64,000 nucleotides of DNA. Source: Amycolatopsis sp. NBRC 101858. GTDB taxonomy: Bacteria > Actinomycetota > Actinomycetes > Mycobacteriales > Pseudonocardiaceae. The DNA lies in the NCBI RefSeq assembly GCF_030269325.1, contig NZ_BSTD01000002.1:1426001-1490000 (forward strand), given 5' to 3'. The notes beneath the pieces are model-generated. The model did no database searches. It saw nothing but the letters and a program-made list of their open reading frames with translations, and was not told the DNA's origin. The translations under genes and the position numbers were made by a program. Of this stretch, positions 61,101 through 64,000 are shown one piece after another; the stretch's first letter is position 1; every line of letters starts with the position of its first letter.

Positions 61101-61335
61101 CGTCGAGGTCCCAGCCCCGGTCGGCGGGGAACTCCGAGACGGCGTCCACGCCCTGGGAGACCAGCTGCCACAGATCCTGAGGGCTCACCACCCCACCGGG
61201 CAGGCGGCAGCCCATGCCCACGATCGCGATCGGCTCGGCCGCCGCCGACCGGGCCTCGCGCAGCTGGTCGCGGGTCTGCTGCAGGTCGGCGATGGTCCGC
61301 TTGAGGTAGTCGCGCAGTTTCTGTTCGTTGTCCAT
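49045..61335 (-). CDS. Type I modular PKS, last two modules with terminal thioesterase
   Basis: A 4096-residue PKS. N-terminal docking coil, residues 1-30. Module A: KS (active Cys in DTACSSSL near 203), AT (GHSVGE near 625, then HAFHS, so malonyl-type), DH (HAVLGSVLLPG near 897, DAALH), ER (HAAAGGVGMAAVQLA near 1411), KR (TGGTGALG near 1575, Ser/Tyr/Asn intact), ACP (GFDSL near 1854). Module B: KS (from about 1915), AT (GHSQGE near 2499, IASHS, methylmalonyl-type), DH (HVVAGTVLFPG near 2796), ER near 3311, KR near 3487 with LDD (B-type), ACP near 3759, TE (GYSWGG near 3938, GDHF). It performs the last two extensions, both fully reduced, and then releases the chain. The stop overlaps the glycosyltransferase by 89 bases. 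Confidence 0.95.
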   Translation of the reverse strand: MDNEQKLRDYLKRTIADLQQTRDQLREARSAAAEPIAIVGMGCRLPGGVVSPQDLWQLVSQGVDAVSEFPADRGWDLDALYDADPARTGTSYTRHGGFLHDAALFDPGLFGVSPREALAMDPQQRLMLETTWEALENAGIDPLSLRGSDTGVFTGVMYQDYASRLHRIPDGFEGQLSIGSSPSVVSGRVSYTFGLEGPAVTVDTACSSSLVALHLASQSLRRRECSLALTGGVAVMATPGTFIDFSRQGGLAPNGRCKAFAAAADGAGFAEGAGVLVLERLADARRHGHPVLALVRGSAVNQDGASSRLTAPSGPAQQRVIRQALADARLTPADVHAVEAHGTGTTLGDPIEAHALLATYGQDRAEPLWLGSVKSNIGHTQAAAGVAGVIKMVLAMRHGTLPKTLHVDAPSAQIDWSAGAVELLTEPHPWPGPVRRSAVSSFGASGTNAHAILEQAPPEQTGERVAFAGPVPCLLSAHSAAALRAQAERLSAHLAGTDVDVLDVGHTLSGRAMLGERAFVVADDRDSLITALDHVGGEVAVTGGVAFLFSGQGSHRAGMGRELAATFPVFARAWDAIGAHLDLRTDAESLEQTGFAQPALFALEVALFRLLESWGLRPDAVLGHSVGEIAAAHVTGVLSLVDACALVSARGRLMQALPEGGAMVAVRATEAEVRPLLGEGVDLAAVNGPASVVLSGDEDAVLALAARFADSKRLRVSHAFHSARMEPMLAEFRRVVAGLSFRPPEIRIAAGDVTDPEYWVRQVREPVRFAEGMRTLLDLGVRSFAEIGPDGVLSAMGQDCVGETDAVLVPALRRDRPEPHSVVTAVARLHGRGVPVDWTKYFAGTGARQVELPTYAFQRKRYWLDAPREDDVTSVELAGVDGLLLTKKLSLRSHPWLADHAVLGSVLLPGTALLELAVQAGDRVGCSRVAELTLHAPVVLPATGELDLQLRVDDQRELTIYSRDGSEWVHNASGVLSAGAPETFRLTDWPPPDAVALEVADHYDRLADAGLRYGPAFQGLRAAWRRGDEVFAEVTLPDAHLPAVLDAALHAIGLGPLGDAGLAQLPFAWQDVDLYATGASTVRVRITPAGPSAVALEIADGTGLPVASIGSLALRPATVDSKRDSMYRVEWVPVPAGTPATDVVLSTCETGADLPEGGGRAARRALEQVQQWLAEERPDRLAFVTRGAVAVGDQDVTDLANAPVWGLLRSAQNEHPDRFLLVDVDDDPESARILPDLLGAGEPQLAIRAGIGYAPRFATGSRRLDVSSPGTLDGLAWVPAPEAERPLGPGEVRVEMRAAGVNFRDVMVTLGLYPGTAAVGCEGAGVVKEAGPGVTRFRPGDRVFGLFAGAFGPLTVTDQRLLAPIPAGWTAEQAASVPLVFLTAYYGLHDLAGVQAGERVLVHAAAGGVGMAAVQLARHFGAEVFGTAGPGKQEASTLDDDHFASSRELGFEAKFGAVDVVLNSLAREFVDASLRLLAPGGRFLEMGKTDIREPAGADYRAFDLFEAGTDRLGEMLGEIVELFDRGVLGHLPVTTWPLGRAEQAFRHLAQAKHVGKVVLTMPEPLDGTVLITGGTGALGSLLARHLVTEHGIRHLVLASRRGEAPELCAELTALGAEVTTVACDLADRAAVARMLAAIPHRLTAVVHAAGVVADATVSALTPDRLDEVLRPKLDAAWHLHELTADLSAFVLFSSAAGILGGPGQANYAAGNAFLDALAQHRRAHGLPGVSLAWGAWEHGMAGQLDERDRARIAGSGIAPLSEQDGLALFDAALGAEEAVLVPVRFDPAALRSTSPLLRRLVRGRTRRVAEVAAVSAVDSSEPALLDLVCEHAAMVLGFGSAAEIDRGRAFRDLGFDSLTSVELRNRLGAATGLRLPSTLVFDQPTPVALAAWLHQELRGGPAETAPAVRTTAVDEPIAIVAMSCRLPGGADSPEDLWELVAAGRDAIAGFPADRGWDVGGLGPSGGGFRYDAAEFDAGFFGISPREALAMDPQQRMLLEGSWTLFERAGLDPASLRGAPVGVYVGAIHNGYAESVGSERDSVEGYLVTGTMNSVASGRLAYTYGFEGPAITVDTACSSSLVAIHLAAQALRQGECTLAVAGGVTISANPDIFVEFGKQQALSADGRCKAFSAAADGFGVADGLGLVLLERLSDARRNGHQVLAVVRGSAVNQDGASNGLTAPSGPAQQRVIGQALANAGLQPSEVDVVEAHGTGTRLGDLIEAQALSAAYGPVRVGSVKSNIGHAQAAAGVAGLIKMVQALRAGVLPKTLHVDNPLPELAELRLLSEAEDWPETGRPRRAGVSSFGISGTNAHLVVEQAPDEEPVSTSDTPALVPWVVSARSAPALKARLDQLRAHVLAHPELSPADVGFSLATGRSVMRHRSVAIGESREELLAHLGAVTGDAPASTGVVFVFPGQGSQWTGMATELLESSPVFAERMRECAAAIRSISDIDVLAALRDGSALERVEVVQPALFAVMVSLAALWRSYGVNPAAVIGHSQGEVAAACVAGALSPADAARVVVTRSRLFAETMAGKGAVLAVALPGDQVTRRLARWDGRLSIAGRNGPASSTVAGDLDALAEFAADCTTAGVRTRLVPGTIASHSPQVDRIRDRLLAELAEVTPRAAEVPFYSTVTASLLDTTVLDAEYWFRNVREPVDFEGAVRTAMADGHAVFVEASPHPVLTMSIADIGAVGVGSLRRGEGHLRRFLASLAEAYVHGADVGWAFPPGARLVDLPTYPFQRERYWPDGARSADVRSAGLDTADHPLLGATVTLAESDSIVCTGLLSPGTQPWLADHVVAGTVLFPGTGFVELVRHAGEQAGCGTLDRLTLTTPLALPAGESVQVQVTVSAPDPAGARPVAVHSRRPDTESWTRHATGLVTTGPPRYFELTQWPPADAVALDLDGLYERLAEAGLAYGPAFRGLTAAWQRGDELFAEVSLPAELRDAGRYGLHPAVLDAALHVLGTAGRGRLLPFEWAGLSVHATGASTLRARLAPAGTDAFSIDLADVTGSPVASVESLAFRAATGVRPDSLYRLDWVPVRAAGPAAEVVFAEDFTGAADALGLMQAWLAQDTGARLVFVTRAAVAARPGDDVTDLARAGVWGLVRSAQAEHPDRFGLLDLDGDLPESAVAAAFGAGETQLAVRGGELLAPRLDRLAGELRPPAGSWRLHSGQGALRDLTLAGAPEADRPLTAGEVRVAVRAAGVNFRDIMVALGLVPEGDRAIGAEAAGVVVEIGPDVRGLAPGDAVLGLFSGAFGPVAVTDHRMLARIPHGWSHARAAATPVAFLTACYALTDLAGVRPGESVLVHAAAGGVGMAAVQLARQLGAEVYATASPGKWDTLRSLGLPDDHIASSRDLEFATKFPPVDVVLNSLANEFVDASLGLLRPGGRFLELGKTDIREPADHPGVTYRAFDLAEAGPEWIGRMLADVLARLESGQLLPLPTKLWDVRQAREAFRFVAQARHVGKVVLTVPPPLDPKGTVLITGGTGTLGRRIAEHLVAEHGVRHLLLTARREDHPPVDGDAEVVVCDVGDRADLERLLARIPAERPLTAIVHAAGVLDDGVIESLTPDRLERVSRPKAEAAWHLHELTRDLDLAAFVLFSSSAGVLGSAGQGSYAAANTSLDALAAHRQARGLPAVSLAWGLWADESGMTATADTARLSRSGLEGLSTAEGLALFDAALAAGLPMVVPAKLAPRARVPRRTVRSDVDGLRRRLAGLPAADQEKTLVDLVRGHAAAVLGHAGPEAVAPEQAFLEVGFDSLTAMELRNSLNAATGLRLPASAVFDHHTPAGLARHLLAELGTEAPATTDLLGDLFRQAVADGRVPEGLELLKAAGGLRPSFGSPAQLTRLPRPVPLATGPNPTGLLCFPSPMVMGGVQQYARLAAHWRDVRAVQAMPVPGFAGAEPLPATVDALAGVLAEAALSQGDPRGQVLLGYSWGGLLALATASALEQRGVRPAAVVLLDTHVGEVDGLFDRVLQGLLERESLFGPFTGTRLSAMGQYLRLLGGHRPPEITTPVLFVRPEGSAGLRPGWPTVLDVPGDHFTMVQEHAGDTAHAIEEWLGEFDEGSVHDAGGERAPVQPGADGVGAARGRA

Positions 61336-64000
61336 CTAGAGGATCCCCAGATCGTCGTCGACCAGCTCGAACAGTTCGTCGTCGGTGGCGGAGTCGAGGC
61401 GCGTGGTGTCCGCGCCGCCGCCGAGGCCGGCCAGCAGCGACCGCAGGCGGCCCGCCACCGCCAGCCGGGTGTCGTCGTCGGCCGACTCCCGCAGCCGGGC
61501 CTCCAGCCGGTCCAGTTCGTCGATCGGCGACCACGGGCCGCCCACCAGCTCGCCGTGCAGGCGCTCGGCCAGCGCGACCGGGGTCGGGTGGTCGAACAGG
61601 ACCGTGGTGGGCAGCCGCACGCCGGTCGCCGCCGCCAGCCGGTTGCGCAGTTCCAGCGCGGTCAGCGAGTCGAAGCCCGCGTCCAGGAACCCCCGGGTCG
61701 GCTCGACCAGGTCCGGCGCGGGATGGCCGAGCACGGCCGCCGCGTGTCCCCGCACCAGGTCCAGCAGTGCGCGGTGCTGCCCGGCTTCCGGCAGCGCCGC
61801 CAGCCGTTGCGCGAGCCCGGTCTCGACCGGGACCGGTACCTTGGCGGCGACCAGTCCCCGGAGCAGGCCGGGCACTTCCCCGACACCGGTGACGTCCAGC
61901 CGGACCGGGACCACCACCGGCTCGTCCTGGGCGCAGGCGGCGTCGAACAAGGCGAGCCCGTCGGCCGGGGACAGCGGGCGCACACCCCAGGTGGACATCC
62001 GGGCCACGTCGGTTTCGCCCAGCCCGCCGGTCAGTCCGCTGCGGGGTTCCCACATTCCCCACGCCAGGGACACTGCGGGCAGCCCGGCGGCCCGGCGGTG
62101 GCGCGCCAGCGCGTCCAGGAACCCGTTCGCCGCCGCGTAGTTGCCCTGTCCCGGCGTGCCGAACACACCGGCCGCCGAGGAGAACAGCACGAACCGCGAG
62201 AGGTCCTTCGTCAGCTCGTGCAGGTGCCAGGCCCCGTCGGCCTTGGGCGCCAGGACGGCGTCCACCCGTTCCGGGGTCAGGGAGTCGATGATCCCGTCGG
62301 CCACGACGCCGGCCGCGTGCACCACCCCGCGCAACGGGAACTCGTCCGGTATCCCGGCGAGGACGCGAGCCAGCGCGTCGCGATCGGACACGTCGCAGGC
62401 GGCCACCGTCACCAGCGCACCGGCGGCTTCGAGCTCCGCCACCAGATCGGGAGCGTGCCCCTGCCGGCCGACCAGGACCAGGCTGCGGACGCCGTGCTCG
62501 GCGACGAGGTGCCGGGCCACCAGCCCGCCCAGCACCCCGGTGCCGCCGGTGATCAGCACCGTGCCCGTGGTGTCCCAGACCGCGGCCTGCCGGTCTCCGG
62601 TCACCCGGGTCAACCGGGGAACGCGGACGCTCCCGTCGCGGGCTTCGCACTCCGTCTCCCCCGCGGCCAGCGCCGCCAGGACCGCGTTCACCGGGAGGTC
62701 GCCGTCCCGCAGGTCGACGAGGGAGAACCGATCCGGGTTCTCCGAGCAGGCCGACCGCACCAGGCCCTGGACCGCCGCGCGGGCGAGGTCCGCGCCCTGG
62801 GTCACGACCGCCAGCCGCGAAGCGCTGAACCGGCCGTCGTCCAGCCATTCCTGCAGGACCGCCAGCATCCCGACGGTGGCCTCCCGCACGGTTTCGCCGG
62901 TGTAGCGGGCGTTCAGGAAGACGGTCGCGGGGATGTCCCCCAGTTCGGCCAGGTCCGTGACGACCGTGTGCGATCCCTCCGGCGCTCCTTCCGGCGCCGG
63001 GCGCCAGTCCACCCGGAACAGCCGGTCGTGCGGGGTGGGCGAGCGCAGCGCCAGCGCGTCCACCCGTGCGACCTCGGTGCCGCGGTCGTCGGAGATCGCC
63101 ATCGACACGACGTCGTTGTCGCGCAGCGAGATCCTGACCCGGAGCACGGACGCCCCGGGCGCGGTGAGCGAGACCCCGCTCCACGAGAACGGCAGGGCCG
63201 GCTTGGTCCGGTCGGCCCCGAGGACGTGCAGGGCCGCGTCGAGCAGCGCGGGGTGCAGCCGGAACCGGCGTGCTTCCGGACGAAGCCGTTCGGGCAGCGA
63301 CACCTCGGCATAGAGGTCCGTGCCCGCCCGGAAGGCCGACCGCAGGCCGCCGAACGCGGGCCCGTAGTGGTAGCCGAGCCCGGTCAGCTTGGCGTAGAGG
63401 TCAGTCAGCTCAAGGGGTTCCGCGTCCGCGGGCGGCCACGGCACCGGTTCGCCGGACGTGTAGACCTCGGCCGTGAGGACGCCGGACGCGTGCCGGGTCC
63501 AGGACGCATCCTCCGCCTGTGAGTAGATCCGCACCGGCCGTCCCCCGGACTGGTCCGGGCCGTCGACCGTGAGCTGGATCGTGACGGCGTCCGGCAAGGC
63601 CAACGGAGCTTCGAGCGTCAGGTCGGCCACCCGCGGGGTACCGACCTGGTCGCCGGCCCACAACGCGAGGTCGAGGAACGCCGTGCCGGGCAGCAGCACC
63701 GTGTCCCCGACGGCGTGCTCGGCGAGCCAGGGCGTCCGGCCCGGGTCGAGCCGGCCGGTGAACACCGTCATCGCCGAGTCCGCCAGGGCGGTCACGGTGC
63801 TGAGGAACGGGTGGTCGTGCAGGGTCGCGTCCGTGTCGTCGGCGTTCAGCCAGTAGCGCTGCCGCTGGAAGGGGTAGGTCGGCAGGTCCACCGGCCGCCC
63901 GCCGGCGACCAGGGGCGTCCAGTCGACCTCGACGCCGTGCACGTACGCCTCCGCCAGCGACGTCAGGAAGCGGTCGAGTCCGCCGTCCCCGCGACGCAGT
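61336..64000 (-). CDS. Type I modular PKS, C-terminal part (AT end-DH-KR-ACP-docking), runs off right edge
   Basis: The last 887 codons of a larger PKS gene, open to position 64000. Visible from the edge: the end of an AT (LPTYPFQRQRYW), a DH with HAVGDTVLLPG and LLDAALHVLG (both catalytic positions intact), a KR with TGGTGVLG and SSAAGVFGTPGQGNYAAANG, an ACP with GFDSLTALELRNRL, then a C-terminal docking tail (DELFELVDDDLGIL). There is no ER, so this module leaves a double bond. The KR has VAD where B-type domains have LDD, so its stereochemistry is unclear. Its TAG is followed at once by the ATG of the next PKS gene, with no gap. Docking tail and N-terminal coil suggest direct chain hand-over. 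Confidence 0.95.
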   Translation of the reverse strand, partial: LRRGDGGLDRFLTSLAEAYVHGVEVDWTPLVAGGRPVDLPTYPFQRQRYWLNADDTDATLHDHPFLSTVTALADSAMTVFTGRLDPGRTPWLAEHAVGDTVLLPGTAFLDLALWAGDQVGTPRVADLTLEAPLALPDAVTIQLTVDGPDQSGGRPVRIYSQAEDASWTRHASGVLTAEVYTSGEPVPWPPADAEPLELTDLYAKLTGLGYHYGPAFGGLRSAFRAGTDLYAEVSLPERLRPEARRFRLHPALLDAALHVLGADRTKPALPFSWSGVSLTAPGASVLRVRISLRDNDVVSMAISDDRGTEVARVDALALRSPTPHDRLFRVDWRPAPEGAPEGSHTVVTDLAELGDIPATVFLNARYTGETVREATVGMLAVLQEWLDDGRFSASRLAVVTQGADLARAAVQGLVRSACSENPDRFSLVDLRDGDLPVNAVLAALAAGETECEARDGSVRVPRLTRVTGDRQAAVWDTTGTVLITGGTGVLGGLVARHLVAEHGVRSLVLVGRQGHAPDLVAELEAAGALVTVAACDVSDRDALARVLAGIPDEFPLRGVVHAAGVVADGIIDSLTPERVDAVLAPKADGAWHLHELTKDLSRFVLFSSAAGVFGTPGQGNYAAANGFLDALARHRRAAGLPAVSLAWGMWEPRSGLTGGLGETDVARMSTWGVRPLSPADGLALFDAACAQDEPVVVPVRLDVTGVGEVPGLLRGLVAAKVPVPVETGLAQRLAALPEAGQHRALLDLVRGHAAAVLGHPAPDLVEPTRGFLDAGFDSLTALELRNRLAAATGVRLPTTVLFDHPTPVALAERLHGELVGGPWSPIDELDRLEARLRESADDDTRLAVAGRLRSLLAGLGGGADTTRLDSATDDELFELVDDDLGIL

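Noticed and set aside
1..64000. tRNA, rRNA, CRISPR arrays, insertion sequences, phage genes, riboswitches
   Set aside because: No cloverleaf, repeat-spacer array, transposase, integrase or known aptamer pattern was recognised by eye. A covariance-model or HMM scan was not possible, so small RNAs could be missed.

Overview
The window looks like chromosomal DNA of a high-GC actinomycete, most likely of the Pseudonocardiaceae and Amycolatopsis-like. The reasons are very GC-rich coding DNA, many GTG and TTG starts, ATGA/GTGA/TGATG stop-start overlaps, a conservon (cvnA-E) operon and a modular type I PKS. The genus is inferred from style, not from a marker gene. I saw no rRNA, tRNA, CRISPR array or intact insertion sequence.

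Positions 1-20,400 are dominated by a biosynthetic locus built from stand-alone carrier proteins, with no NRPS or PKS in it. A leftward operon (5203 to 1074) encodes an aldo-keto reductase, a membrane desaturase, a MetY-like PLP enzyme and a PuuD-like gamma-glutamyl hydrolase. It is divergent from a 14-gene rightward operon (5427-19404), almost every gene of which overlaps the next. This operon encodes a ProA-like reductase, thioesterase, ACP, TrpB-like PLP enzyme, BtrH-like/ACP fusion, AMP ligase, BtrK-like decarboxylase, second ACP, two acyl-CoA-dehydrogenase-like flavoproteins, Sfp-type phosphopantetheinyl transferase, second BtrH-like protein, second adenylating enzyme and a flavin reductase. 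A LysR regulator closes the block tail to tail, across a strong hairpin. The logic resembles the ACP-bound amino-acid chemistry of butirosin (BtrI/J/K/H/G) and of macrolactam starter units (VinL/N/O/M). The enzyme set is different, and I do not recognise the product.

Positions 20,400-44,000 look like ordinary accessory and household genes: azlCD with a divergent CGNR regulator, an HxlR/SDR/HbpS group, a lone P450, the conservon, a polar amino-acid ABC importer with an FAD oxidase under an RpiR regulator, a secreted DUF6351 protein, an alpha/beta hydrolase, an MmyB-type XRE regulator with an SDR, a TetR-controlled FAD monooxygenase, and a Tat-exported metallophosphoesterase. Next comes a short graveyard of broken genes (43,987-44,617): a ricin-lectin tail and a TPR regulator tail.

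Positions 44,604-64,000 are the end of a type I PKS cluster: an asparagine-synthetase-like amidotransferase, an AurF-type diiron oxygenase with an unrecognised partner gene, an EryCIII-type glycosyltransferase, and two leftward PKS genes. The downstream PKS gene has two fully reducing modules (malonyl, then methylmalonyl) and the terminal thioesterase. The upstream one runs off the right edge and ends in DH-KR-ACP plus a docking tail. Whether the left carrier-protein locus feeds this PKS or makes its own metabolite cannot be settled from this window.
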